Source of the DNA: Oscillospiraceae bacterium
GTDB lineage: Bacteria > Bacillota > Clostridia > Oscillospirales > Oscillospiraceae
Length of the DNA stretch: 64,000 nt
Direction: 5' to 3'
Assembly: GCA_902793285.1 (NCBI GenBank)
Contig: CADBCV010000005.1
Coordinates: 43,543-107,542 of the forward strand
The notes under the pieces were generated by a model. It was not told the DNA's origin and did not search any database. It saw only the letters and a list, made by a program, of their open reading frames with translations. Made by a program: the position numbers and the translations under genes. This document shows, one piece after another, positions 34,179 through 43,233 of the stretch (the stretch's first letter is position 1; every line of letters begins with the position of its first letter).

Positions 34179-36449
34179 TTGAAAAGGACGCTGATGCTGT
34201 GCCTTGCCCTGCTTCTGCTCCTGCCGCTTACGCTGCCGGTGTCTGCCCGTGCGGAGGATGAATTTGACCTCTCCGTTCCGGGCCTGCGCATCGGGGTGGA
34301 GAGCGGGAGCGCGCATGCCCAGCTTGTGGAGAAGCTCTATCCCGAGGCGCAGCTTTTTTATTTTTCCAAAATGGACGGCTATAACGCCGTGGCCCAGGGG
34401 AAGATCGACTGCTTTGTTTTCGACAAAAAACAGATGGAGATCGCCGTAAGGAGCGGCATTCCCGGCGTGAGAGTGCTCGAACAGACGGTGGGGGAGGATA
34501 CCGAGATCGCCTTCGGCCTCTCGCCCGTCTCCGCGATCCCGAACCTCGCCAGGGAGGTCAACGCCTTTATCGACGCCATGCAGAAGGACGGCACCCTGGA
34601 CGAGATGTATGAGCGCTGGGTCGTACAGGGGGAGAAGGAGCTGCCCGAGATCACGCTCCCCGCCGCGCCGAAATACCATCTCAGGGTCGGCACCACCGGC
34701 ATCGTGGAGCCCTACAGCTTCTATACGGGCACAAAGCTCACCGGCTACGACATCGAGCTCTCCTACCGTCTCGCCGCGTGGCTGGACGCGGATGTGTCGT
34801 TTGAAATCTATGACTACGGCTCCATCGTGGAGGCCGCGCGCTCCGGCAAGGTGGACCTGATCGCCGCCAATCTCCAGGTCACCCCCGAGCGGGCGGAAGC
34901 GCTGCAGTTTTCCACGCCCCTCTACCGGGAGAAAAACGGCATCCTGGTCCGGAGCGCGGGCGTTTCTCAGCCTGCTGAGACCACCGTACACTGGCAGGAC
35001 TATAACGGGAAAAAGCTCGGCGTGCTGGTGGGCCCCCTGATGGAGGATGCCGCGCGCGAGAATTTCCCGGACAGCGAATACCTCCTCTTCAATTCCTACC
35101 CCGACTGCATCACCGCCCTGCTCACGGGGAAGATCGACGGCTTTCTCGTGGATGAGCCGGGGATCAAGTCCGTCCATGCCGAGCAGCCGGAGGTGGACTA
35201 CATCCACGAGAGCCTCACCGAGAATAACTACAGCTTTGCCTTTCGGAAGGATGACCCCGAGAGCGCGGCCCTGTGCGAGGAGTTCAACGCCTTCCTCACA
35301 AAATGCTGGGCCGACGGCACCATGCGGGAGCTGGACGAGATCTGGCTCGGCGTGGAGGAGGCGCGCAAGGTGGTGGACATGTCCGGCCTCACCGGGGAGA
35401 ACGGGACGATCCGCGTCGTCACCACCGCGATGGACATGCCCTGGTCCTATATCAAGGACGGCTTAAACGTCGGCTACGACATCGACCTCATCGTCCGCTT
35501 CTGCCGGGAGAGGGGCTACGCGCTCGAGCTCGGCGATGTGGACTTTGCCGGGCGCATCCCGGCGCTCCAGTCCGGAAAATACGACTTCACCACCGACATG
35601 AACGTGACGCCCGAGAGGGAGGAGCAGGTCCTTTTCTCCGACCCGACGGCCCACGGCGGGATCGTGCTCGCGGTGCGCGCGTCTGACCTCGCTGCGGTGT
35701 CAAAGCAGGATGCGCCCATCGAATCCGGGAACACGCAGGGCGGCATGAAGGCGAGCTTTGAAAAAACCTTCCTGCGCGAGGGGCGCTGGAAGCTCTTTCT
35801 GCGGGGCGTGGAGACCACGCTTCTCATCACTGTCCTCTCCATCCTCTTCGGGACGGCGCTGGGCTTTTTCGTGTTCATGCTCTGCCGCAACGGAAATCCC
35901 GCCGCGAATGCCGTCACACGCTTCTGCGTGTGGCTCGTGCAGGGGATGCCGATGGTGGTGCTTCTCATGGTCCTTTACTATATCGTCTTCGGAAACGTCT
36001 CCATCAGCGGCGTCGCGGTGGCGGTGGTCGGCTTCACGCTGACCTTCGGGGCGGCGGTGTTCGCACTCATGAAGATGGGCGTCGGCATGATCGACCGCGG
36101 TCAGTACGAGGCGGCCTACGCCCTCGGCCACTCCAACCGCCGCACCTTCTACCGCGTCATCCTGCCCCAGGCGATCCCGCATGTGCTGCCCGCCTACCGC
36201 GGGGAGATCGTGAGCCTTTTAAAGGCGACGGCCGTCGTGGGCTACATCGCGGTGCAGGATCTCACCAAGATGGGCGATATTGTCCGCAGCCGCACCTATG
36301 AGGCTTTCTTCCCCCTGATCGCCGTCACGCTGATCTACTTTGCGCTGGAGGGGCTTTTGAATGCCCTCATCCGCACTCTCCAGGTGCGGATCGACCCCAA
36401 GCGGCGCAGCAGAGAGCGCATCCTGAAGGGAGTGAAGACGGATGATTAA
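34179..36449 (+). CDS. ABC transporter fusion: binding-protein lobes plus permease
   Basis: A 756-residue fusion. After a signal peptide (~1-25) comes a single C-lobe-like piece of a family 3 binding protein (~33-145, GLRIGVESGSAH ... MYERWV). A complete bilobal domain follows (~165-395; GYDIELSYRLAAWL, VTPERAEALQFS, then ALLTGKIDGFLVDEP), then a lone N-lobe (~405-510; VGYDIDLIVRFC, VTPEREEQVLFS), and finally a permease (~525-745) with the EAA loop YEAAYALGHSNRRTFYRVILPQAIP. Start is TTG 34179 after AGAAGGGG; TATAAT lies at 34145. The ATPase gene overlaps by 8 bp. Ligand is probably an amino acid. Confidence 0.9.
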   Translation: MKRTLMLCLALLLLLPLTLPVSARAEDEFDLSVPGLRIGVESGSAHAQLVEKLYPEAQLFYFSKMDGYNAVAQGKIDCFVFDKKQMEIAVRSGIPGVRVLEQTVGEDTEIAFGLSPVSAIPNLAREVNAFIDAMQKDGTLDEMYERWVVQGEKELPEITLPAAPKYHLRVGTTGIVEPYSFYTGTKLTGYDIELSYRLAAWLDADVSFEIYDYGSIVEAARSGKVDLIAANLQVTPERAEALQFSTPLYREKNGILVRSAGVSQPAETTVHWQDYNGKKLGVLVGPLMEDAARENFPDSEYLLFNSYPDCITALLTGKIDGFLVDEPGIKSVHAEQPEVDYIHESLTENNYSFAFRKDDPESAALCEEFNAFLTKCWADGTMRELDEIWLGVEEARKVVDMSGLTGENGTIRVVTTAMDMPWSYIKDGLNVGYDIDLIVRFCRERGYALELGDVDFAGRIPALQSGKYDFTTDMNVTPEREEQVLFSDPTAHGGIVLAVRASDLAAVSKQDAPIESGNTQGGMKASFEKTFLREGRWKLFLRGVETTLLITVLSILFGTALGFFVFMLCRNGNPAANAVTRFCVWLVQGMPMVVLLMVLYYIVFGNVSISGVAVAVVGFTLTFGAAVFALMKMGVGMIDRGQYEAAYALGHSNRRTFYRVILPQAIPHVLPAYRGEIVSLLKATAVVGYIAVQDLTKMGDIVRSRTYEAFFPLIAVTLIYFALEGLLNALIRTLQVRIDPKRRSRERILKGVKTDD

Positions 36450-37536
36450 AATCGAACATCTCAAAAAGGAATACCCCAATATCACGCCCTTGAAGGATGT
36501 CTCCGTCGAGATCCATGACGGGGATGTGATCGCGGTCATCGGTCCCTCCGGGACGGGAAAGAGCACGCTTCTGCGCTGCATAAACCTCCTGGAAAAGCCC
36601 AGCTCGGGCCGGATCTGGATCGACAGGGACGAGATCACGGACCGCCGCTGCGACATCAACCGCGTGCGCCAGCGCATGGGCATGGTCTTCCAGTCCTTCA
36701 ACCTCTTCGGGCACATGACGGTGATCGAAAATATCATGCTCTCCCCGGTGGATCTGAAGGGCATGAGCCGCCAGGATGCCTATGACAAGGGAATGGCGCT
36801 GCTTCGGATGGTGGGTCTTGCGGAGAAGGCGCTGAACTACCCGGACGAGCTCTCCGGCGGGCAGAAGCAGCGCGTCGCCATTGCGCGCGCCCTCGCCATG
36901 GACCCGGAGATCATCCTCTTTGACGAGCCGACCAGCGCCCTCGACCCCACCATGGTGGACGAGGTGCAGGCCGTCATCCGGGAGCTTGCCAAAAGCGGGA
37001 AGACCATGATGATCGTGACGCATGAGATGCGCTTTGCCCGCGCCATCGCAAACCGGGTCTTCTTCATGGACGAGGGCGGCATCTACGAGGACGGCACGCC
37101 CGAGCAGATCTTTGACCACCCGCAGCGGGAGCTGACGCGCCGCTTCATCCAGAAGCGCAAGGTGCTGGAGCTCTGCATCGCGAGCCGCGACTTTGACTTT
37201 ATCGGCGCGGGCGGCGACATTGACCGCTACTGCCTGCAAAACGAAATCTACGACAGGCAGCGAAACCGCATCCGCCTCGTCATGGAGGAGCTTGTGCAGC
37301 AGATCCTCCTGCCCCGGATGGCGGAGCCCCGCATCCGCACGGTGATCGAGCACAGCGCGCAGGAGGGGAGCACCACCGTGACCGTGTATTACGGCGGTGA
37401 GCGCTTTGATGTGCGCGACACGGAAAACACGCTCTCCCTCAAGGTCCTGCAGAGCGCGGCGGAGGAGATCGCCTATACCTGGGAGCCCGAGGCGCCGGAG
37501 CAGAACCGGGCAGTAGTCTTGATTAGAAAAGAGTAA
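36442..37536 (+). CDS. Amino-acid ABC ATPase with a C-terminal extension
   Basis: A 364-residue protein. Residues 1-245 are a GlnQ-type ATPase: Walker A GPSGTGKST, Q loop VFQSFNLF, signature LSGGQKQR, Walker [13 protein letters not shown] and THEM. The last ~120 residues are not part of the usual ATPase. They contain RIRLVMEELVQQILLP, resembling the N box of GHKL-type ATP-binding domains, but no clear G boxes. It overlaps the binding-protein/permease fusion and should energise it. The extension may regulate transport; that is an inference. Confidence 0.92.
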   Translation: MIKIEHLKKEYPNITPLKDVSVEIHDGDVIAVIGPSGTGKSTLLRCINLLEKPSSGRIWIDRDEITDRRCDINRVRQRMGMVFQSFNLFGHMTVIENIMLSPVDLKGMSRQDAYDKGMALLRMVGLAEKALNYPDELSGGQKQRVAIARALAMDPEIILFDEPTSALDPTMVDEVQAVIRELAKSGKTMMIVTHEMRFARAIANRVFFMDEGGIYEDGTPEQIFDHPQRELTRRFIQKRKVLELCIASRDFDFIGAGGDIDRYCLQNEIYDRQRNRIRLVMEELVQQILLPRMAEPRIRTVIEHSAQEGSTTVTVYYGGERFDVRDTENTLSLKVLQSAAEEIAYTWEPEAPEQNRAVVLIRKE

Positions 37537-37594
37537 CAAAACAGGAAAAAGGGGGCCGTTGCAGAACTTACTTCTTGCAGAGTCCGGCCATAAA

Positions 37595-37690
37595 CACCGC
37601 AGGGGAGGGGCTTGCCCCTCCCGGCAGTATAAGATAAGAATAAAAAGCAATGTACGGCGAAATCGTAGTTTTTTACGAAATCGCCGTACA
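37595..37690. repeat. Composite two-hairpin repeat, copy 3 (inverted)
   Basis: Read on the minus strand: a long hairpin at 37649-37690 (ATGTACGGCGA and TCGTA paired segments around a T-rich loop), about 25 bp of AT-rich sequence, then a GGGAGGGGC/GCCCCTCCC palindrome at about 37602-37622. It is the same architecture as at 21797-21897. The GGCGAAWTCGTA head is shared. Confidence 0.68.
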
Positions 37691-37809
37691 TTTTACATGT
37701 TGGGGTGTTTTGCCGCGCGGCAGCGGCAAGGGCCTCCCCCGCGATCAAAAATCATTACGCTTATCCATTTTGCAACGCGCACCTGTGGTAATAGAGCGGA
37801 AAGAACAGC

Positions 37810-38697
37810 TCACGCCTCGGGCTTTGCCTCGTGATATTCACAGTTCTTGTCGAAGCGCACCTTCTCGGGCGGTGTTTCCAAAAGCTCCGGGTGGTCGAGA
37901 TAGCGCTTCATATCCGCGAAGAAGCGGCCGTAGTGCGCGCCGGAGCAGACCCGCTCGTCCGCGGTGATGCCGATGGGGAGATAGCGCTTCATGCGCGTTT
38001 TATCCCCCTCCACGACGGCGACCTTTTCCGGCGTGCCCATGCCGAAGAAGAGACCCACATTGCCCCAGTTATAGAGGTGGTGGTTCACGTCATGCAGGCC
38101 GATGGAGGCGGTGTTCGTGATGTACATGCCCACATAGAAGGGCAGCTCCTCCATCAGAACGCCCGGCGCAAGACCGTAGCGGTCAAGAAAACGGACAAGC
38201 CCGACGACCACGGTGGCAAGCCCCGGGACCGCGAAAAGGAAGTTTAAGAGCTTATCCACAAAGCCCGCCGGCTGGTCGATCCTGTTTGCGGCTACGGCGG
38301 CGGCCATGCGGTCGCGCACGTCATAGATCGTGTCCGTGAGATCGAACTTGATTTTGACCACGGCCTCGCCCTTGTCCGCGTCGCCGGGGTCCTTGAGGAT
38401 TGTGAAGGCGGCGGAGCAGTTGTTGCGGGCGAAAAGCTGCTTGTTCATGATGAAGCGGTTGATCTCGGGATTTCGGCTGATGGCGCGGACATAGGCTGCA
38501 ACGACGATCTGCATGTAGGAGATCTGCTCGCCCTTCTCTTTTTTCTGGCGGCGGATGTAACGCGACATCAGCTCCAGATCCGCGCGGTGCTTCAAAAATA
38601 CCTGCGCGTCGCAGCGCATGGGCATCACATAGGGGGTAATTTTCATGACGGGGTCAATGCCGTCAATACGCCGTCCATCCGGTCGTCTTCCAAACAT
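37810..38697 (-). CDS. E2/CAT-like acyltransferase with altered active site
   Basis: A 295-residue protein of the chloramphenicol acetyltransferase / 2-oxoacid dehydrogenase E2 catalytic fold, without lipoyl or subunit-binding domains. The C-terminal motif that reads DHRxxDG in E2 enzymes is DERVCSG here (followed by AHYGRFF), so the usual catalytic histidine is Glu and the Asp is Ser. A hydrophobic middle stretch (FLFAVPGLATVVVGLV) could contact a membrane. Function is unknown; activity through a different residue or a non-catalytic role is possible. ATG 38697 is preceded by AAGGGAG. Confidence 0.75.
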   Translation of the reverse strand: MFGRRPDGRRIDGIDPVMKITPYVMPMRCDAQVFLKHRADLELMSRYIRRQKKEKGEQISYMQIVVAAYVRAISRNPEINRFIMNKQLFARNNCSAAFTILKDPGDADKGEAVVKIKFDLTDTIYDVRDRMAAAVAANRIDQPAGFVDKLLNFLFAVPGLATVVVGLVRFLDRYGLAPGVLMEELPFYVGMYITNTASIGLHDVNHHLYNWGNVGLFFGMGTPEKVAVVEGDKTRMKRYLPIGITADERVCSGAHYGRFFADMKRYLDHPELLETPPEKVRFDKNCEYHEAKPEA

Positions 38698-38728
38698 GGC
38701 AGGTTTCTCCCTTTTTTCAAGATAGCCT

Positions 38729-38757
38729 ATTATACAGCATGACGGTCGAATGCTCAA
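38729..38757 (-). promoter_or_regulatory. Promoter of the E2-like gene
   Basis: Minus strand TTGAGC, 17 bp, TATAAT, about 32 bp before the start. Confidence 0.75.
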
Positions 38758-38812
38758 GGAATTCTTTAAAAAATTAAACGTATCCTGCAGGCTCTCTTTT
38801 GCAAAGCGGGAC

Positions 38813-38841
38813 TTGACGGGGGAGGGGAATGCGGCTATGAT
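38813..38841 (+). promoter_or_regulatory. Promoter of the MFS gene
   Basis: TTGACG, 17 bp, TATGAT, 42 bp before the start; divergent from the E2-like gene. Confidence 0.7.
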
Positions 38842-38883
38842 AGCGATGTTTGAGCGCAGAAAACACATCAAGGAACAGGTTTT

Positions 38884-40038
38884 ATGATTTCACTTCTGCT
38901 TGGCATCATCTATCTTGCTTTTATCAGTCTCGGCCTGCCGGACTCCCTGCTCGGGGCGGCCTGGCCTGTGATTCATCAGGAAATCGGCGTCCCGCTCTCA
39001 TGGTCGGGCGCCGTGTTTATGATTATCTCGCTCGGCACCATCGTCTCAAGCCTTCTGAGTGGCCGGCTGACCCACCGTCTCGGCGCGGGGCGGGTAACGG
39101 CTGTCAGTGTCGCCATGACCTGCTGCGCGCTCTTCGGCTTTTCATTCAGCCGCTCGTATCTCGCCCTTTGTCTCTGGGCCGTCCCGTACGGACTCGGCGC
39201 GGGCGGCGTGGACGCGGCGCTCAACAACTATGTGGCTCTCCACTATGCCAGCCGCCATATGAGCTGGCTGCACTGCATGTGGGGCGTCGGCGCGACGCTG
39301 GGGCCGTATATCATGGGCGCGGTGCTGACAAACGGACAGAGCTGGACGATGGGCTACCGCAGCATCGGCTTTATCCAGCTCGTCCTCACGGCAGTGCTTC
39401 TACTCAGCCTCCCCCTCTGGAAAAAGGCGGGCAGCGCAGAGGAGGCAGGCTCCGGGAGGGTCTTGTCCCTGCCTGACGTTATCGCCCTTCCGGGGGCAAA
39501 GGCCGTGATGCTCTGCTTCTTCTGCTACTGTGCGCTGGAGCAGACCGTCGGTCTCTGGGCCAGCAGCTATCTTGTCACAGTGCGCGGCGTGGACGCGGTG
39601 ACCGCCGCCCGCTACGGGAGTCTCTTCTTCCTCGGCATCACGATCGGCCGTGCCGCAAGCGGCTTTTTGACCCTGCGCCTGAACGATGAGCGGATGGTGC
39701 GTCTGGGGCAGGGGATACTCGCAGCGGGCCTTGTGCTGCTGGTTTTGCCCCTTCCGAACCGCTTCGCCCTCGCAGGGCTCATCATCGTGGGTCTCGGCTG
39801 CGCGCCGGTGTACCCGAGTCTCATTCACGCGACGCCCGCCCACTTCGGGGCGGCGCGCTCTCAGGCGATCATCGGGGTGCAGATGGCGAGCGCCTATGTG
39901 GGCACGTCCCTGATGCCGCCGCTCTTCGGGTGGATCTCCGCACGGACATCCCTGCGCCTGTTCCCGCTCTGTCTTCTCGTCCTGCTGCTGCTCATGATCG
40001 CCTCCCACGAGAGGCTCTGCAAAAGCGCACAAACATAA
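38884..40038 (+). CDS. MFS transporter
   Basis: A 384-residue major facilitator protein with 12 predicted hydrophobic segments. The N-terminal LGIIYLAFISLGLPDSLLG and the GLGAGGVDAALNNYVALHY helix resemble the sugar/fucose-permease-like branch, as does HCMWGVGATLGPYIMG. The substrate is unknown. ATG 38884 is preceded by AAGGAAC. It is a single-gene unit under its own promoter, convergent with folD. Confidence 0.9.
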   Translation: MISLLLGIIYLAFISLGLPDSLLGAAWPVIHQEIGVPLSWSGAVFMIISLGTIVSSLLSGRLTHRLGAGRVTAVSVAMTCCALFGFSFSRSYLALCLWAVPYGLGAGGVDAALNNYVALHYASRHMSWLHCMWGVGATLGPYIMGAVLTNGQSWTMGYRSIGFIQLVLTAVLLLSLPLWKKAGSAEEAGSGRVLSLPDVIALPGAKAVMLCFFCYCALEQTVGLWASSYLVTVRGVDAVTAARYGSLFFLGITIGRAASGFLTLRLNDERMVRLGQGILAAGLVLLVLPLPNRFALAGLIIVGLGCAPVYPSLIHATPAHFGAARSQAIIGVQMASAYVGTSLMPPLFGWISARTSLRLFPLCLLVLLLLMIASHERLCKSAQT

Positions 40039-40119
40039 CAAAACATCCCAGGCAAAGCGCATTTTCGCGCATTCGTCTGGGATTTGTTCTGCCTTGAGAG
40101 AATCGCGGCCGTGCTGCTC

Positions 40120-40977
40120 TCACGCTCCGGGAAGAAGCCCCATATGCCGCTTTGCGAGGGTGAGCACGTTCTGCATCAGCATGGCGCGCGTCATGGGGCC
40201 GACGCCGCCGGGCACGGGCGTGATGAAAGAGGCGATGTCCTTCACCTCGTCAAAGCACACGTCCCCGGTAAACTTCCCCGTCACGGGATCGCGGTTCATC
40301 GCGACATCGACAACGGCGGCCCCCGGCTTCACCATGTCCGCGCGGATGAGTCCCTGGCGCCCTGCCGCGACGATGAGAATATCCGCCTGGCGGGTCATCG
40401 CGGCGAGATCGGGCGTGTGCCGGTGGCAGTAGATCACGGTACCGTGGCGGCGGAGAAGCAGCAGCCCCATGGGCTTTCCCACAATGTCGCTGCGCCCGAC
40501 CATCACGCAGATTTTGCCGTCCACAGGGATCGCATAGGAATCGAGCATCACCGCGATCCCGGAGGGGGTGCAGGGCCAGAGCAGAGAGTCTCCGTGGACC
40601 ATGCGCCCCACATTTAAGGGGTGGAAAGCATCCACGTCCTTCTCCGGGGCGATGGCCTCGATAATCCTTCTCTCACTCATACAGGCCGGAAGGGGAAGCT
40701 GCACCAGAACGCCGTCTATGGCGGGATCGGCGTTGAGCTTGCTGACGGTGCCTAAAAGCTCCTCCTCTGAGACGGTGTCGGGAAAATCGAAGAGCTGGGA
40801 GAGAAAGCCGCACTCCACACAGTCCTTGGCCTTGTTCTTGACATAGAGCTCTGAGGCGGGGTCCTCGCCGACGAGGAGCACGGCGATCCCCGGCCTGCGC
40901 GGCAGGCGGGCGGCCTCCTCCCGGATTTTTCCGCGGATCGACGCCGCGAGCGCTTTTCCGTCGAGTATCGTTGACAT
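40120..40977 (-). CDS. folD: Bifunctional methylene-THF dehydrogenase/cyclohydrolase
   Basis: A 285-residue FolD that interconverts methylene-, methenyl- and 10-formyl-THF. Visible marks are VLVGEDPASELYVKNKAKDC (with the catalytic lysine), VQLPLP, and the NADP-binding VGRSDIVGKPMGLLLL. ATG 40977 is preceded by AGAGGAA, and an excellent promoter lies at 41015-41043. It supplies one-carbon units, linking to metF/metH elsewhere in the window. Confidence 0.97.
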   Translation of the reverse strand: MSTILDGKALAASIRGKIREEAARLPRRPGIAVLLVGEDPASELYVKNKAKDCVECGFLSQLFDFPDTVSEEELLGTVSKLNADPAIDGVLVQLPLPACMSERRIIEAIAPEKDVDAFHPLNVGRMVHGDSLLWPCTPSGIAVMLDSYAIPVDGKICVMVGRSDIVGKPMGLLLLRRHGTVIYCHRHTPDLAAMTRQADILIVAAGRQGLIRADMVKPGAAVVDVAMNRDPVTGKFTGDVCFDEVKDIASFITPVPGGVGPMTRAMLMQNVLTLAKRHMGLLPGA

Positions 40978-41014
40978 GCTATTCCTCTTTTCTTTTGAAC
41001 AGTCCTTCGACGTC

Positions 41015-41043
41015 ATTATAAAGCCCGGAGAGCAACGCGTCAA
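41015..41043 (-). promoter_or_regulatory. Promoter of folD
   Basis: Minus strand TTGACG, 17 bp, TATAAT, about 38 bp before the start. Confidence 0.8.
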
Positions 41044-41169
41044 GCCGGACGCGAGGCGAAAACCCGCCGCAAGGGAAACGCTGTTTTTCGCCTTGCTGTC
41101 GGATCGGGTTGCATGTATGCATGTATAATGAACCACGGGACACGCGGGGTGACGCGGCGTGATCGACGA

Positions 41170-42057
41170 CTACACCGGGATGCCCGCCTCGCGCATCGCA
41201 GAGACCAGCGTGCCACGGCTCTCCGGGGAGATCTCCACAAGCGGCAGGCGCAAAATCCCGCTGTCGATGCCCATAAGGTGCATCGCGGCCTTCACGGGAA
41301 TGGGATTTGTCTCGATGAAGAGGGCCGAGATGAGCGCGGCGTATTTTGTGTAGAGCTTTGTCGCCTCCTCAAAGGCCCCGTTCAGACAGAGCTCACAGAG
41401 CTTTGCCACCGCGCCCGGAACGATATTGCTCGCCACCGAAATGACTCCCAGCGCGCCGAGGGACATGAGCGGCAGCGTGCAGTCGTCGTTCCCGCTCCAG
41501 AGAAAGAGCTCATCGCCACAGAGACTCCGGATCTTTGCCGCGAGGGCGATATCGCCGGAGGCTTCCTTGATGCCGACAATATTGGGGTGCTCCGCCAGGA
41601 TGGCGCAGGTCTCCGCCTTGAGGCCGATGCCGGTCCTGCCCGGTACGTTGTAGAGGATCATCGGGATTTGAACCCGGTCCGCCACAAAGGAGAAATGCTC
41701 CACAATGCCCTTTTGCGTGCTCTTGTTGTAATAGGGCGTCACCATCAAAATCGCGTCCGCGCCCATGGCGTGGGCATACTCCGCGCGCTTCAGGGCCGTG
41801 AGCGTGTTGTTGCTCCCGACGCCGACGATGACCTTCATGCGCCCGGCATTCTCCCGGATCGTGAAGCGCACAAGCTCCAGATACTCGTCGTTCGAGAGCG
41901 TGGCGTTTTCCCCGGTCGTGCCGCAGACCACCACGGCGGCGGTCCCGTTTTCATACTGAAAGGCGAGATTTTTGGCAAGTCTCTCATAGTCGATGCCGTG
42001 CTCGTCAAAGGGTGTGACGATCGCTGTACAGGAGCCCTTGAATACCGGTTCTTTCAA
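41170..42057 (-). CDS. dapA: 4-hydroxy-tetrahydrodipicolinate synthase
   Basis: A 295-residue DapA, which condenses pyruvate and aspartate semialdehyde at the start of lysine/diaminopimelate (and spore dipicolinate) synthesis. It has GTTGENATL, YNVPGRTG with the catalytic tyrosine, and the Schiff-base lysine in GIKEASGD (~residue 162). The start is TTG 42057 after GGGAGG. It stands alone and is divergent from queA. No riboswitch is seen in its ~70-bp upstream space, unlike the lysine-uptake operon. Confidence 0.96.
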   Translation of the reverse strand: MKEPVFKGSCTAIVTPFDEHGIDYERLAKNLAFQYENGTAAVVVCGTTGENATLSNDEYLELVRFTIRENAGRMKVIVGVGSNNTLTALKRAEYAHAMGADAILMVTPYYNKSTQKGIVEHFSFVADRVQIPMILYNVPGRTGIGLKAETCAILAEHPNIVGIKEASGDIALAAKIRSLCGDELFLWSGNDDCTLPLMSLGALGVISVASNIVPGAVAKLCELCLNGAFEEATKLYTKYAALISALFIETNPIPVKAAMHLMGIDSGILRLPLVEISPESRGTLVSAMREAGIPV

Positions 42058-42128
42058 TAAAACAGCCTCCCAATCAAGATTACATCACACAATCTATGGC
42101 GGTAGGCCCGCAATTATCACAGAGCTGA

Positions 42129-42157
42129 TTGAAAACGGGGACGGGTTCTGGTATAAT
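42129..42157 (+). promoter_or_regulatory. Promoter of the queA-rfbA-rfbB-tgt cluster
   Basis: TTGAAA, 17 bp, TATAAT, 33 bp before queA. Confidence 0.8.
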
Positions 42158-42190
42158 ACTTTATTATCATTTTAATCACAGGAGAACAGC

Positions 42191-43213
42191 TTGAAAAAAT
42201 CGGATTTTTACTTTGACCTGCCGGAGGAGCTGATTGCCCAGACCCCCTTGGAAAAGCGGGATTCCTCCAGGCTTCTGCATCTGGACAGAGAGACCGGGGA
42301 TATCGAGCACCGGCATTTTTATGAGCTGCCCGAATACCTGCGCCCGGGGGACTGCCTTGTCCTCAACGACACGCGGGTCCTGCCCGCGCGGCTTCTCGGC
42401 GTGCGCAAAACCGGCGGCAGCGTGGAGCTCGTGCTGCTGCGCGACCTGGGGGACGGATGCTGGGAGTGCCTGAGCAGACCCGGCCGCAAGACAAAGCCGG
42501 GCGCCGCGCTCTCCTTCGGCGATGGGGAGCTCACCGCCACGGTCGAGTCGGTGGCGGAGGGCGGCAACCGCATCGTCCGTTTCCACTATGAGGGGATCTT
42601 CCTGGAGGTGCTGGAGCGCCTCGGCAAAATGCCGCTGCCGCCCTATATCCGGGAGGAGCTGCAGGACGCGGAGCGCTACCAGACCGTCTATTCGCGCGAG
42701 CTTGGCAGCGCCGCGGCGCCGACGGCGGGGCTCCACTTCACGCCGGAGCTTCTGCGGGAGATCGAGGCAAAGGGCGTCCGAGTCTGCTATGTGACGCTGC
42801 ACGTCGGTCTCGGCACCTTCCGGCCCGTGAAGGAGGAGGAGATCGAGGATCACGAGATGCATTCCGAGTTTTGCGTCGTCACGCCGGAGACGGCGGAGGC
42901 CGTGAACGGGACAAAGAGAAACGGCGGGCGCGTCATTGCGGTGGGCACCACCTCCTGCCGCACGCTCGAGAGCTTTACCGATGAAGCCGGCGTCCTCCGG
43001 CCCGGCTCCCGCTGGACCAGCATTTTCATCTATCCCGGTTACCGCTTTAAGTGCATCGACGCGCTTGTCACAAACTTCCATCTCCCCGAGAGTACGCTCA
43101 TCATGCTGGTCTCTGCCCTCGCCGGGAGGGAACATGTCCTGCACGCCTATGAGATCGCCGTACAGGAGCGCTACCGCTTCTTCTCCTTCGGCGATGCGAT
43201 GCTGATTCTATAA
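42191..43213 (+). CDS. queA: S-adenosylmethionine:tRNA ribosyltransferase-isomerase
   Basis: A 340-residue QueA that makes epoxyqueuosine in tRNA by adding a ribosyl unit from AdoMet. It shows [40 protein letters not shown] and [16 protein letters not shown]. It starts at TTG 42191 with GGAGAAC upstream. Genes 21, 16 and 14 bp apart follow (rfbA, rfbB, tgt), so queuosine and dTDP-sugar genes share a transcript here. Confidence 0.96.
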   Translation: MKKSDFYFDLPEELIAQTPLEKRDSSRLLHLDRETGDIEHRHFYELPEYLRPGDCLVLNDTRVLPARLLGVRKTGGSVELVLLRDLGDGCWECLSRPGRKTKPGAALSFGDGELTATVESVAEGGNRIVRFHYEGIFLEVLERLGKMPLPPYIREELQDAERYQTVYSRELGSAAAPTAGLHFTPELLREIEAKGVRVCYVTLHVGLGTFRPVKEEEIEDHEMHSEFCVVTPETAEAVNGTKRNGGRVIAVGTTSCRTLESFTDEAGVLRPGSRWTSIFIYPGYRFKCIDALVTNFHLPESTLIMLVSALAGREHVLHAYEIAVQERYRFFSFGDAMLIL

Positions 43214-43233
43214 GAGAAAGAGAGAGTGCAGCT

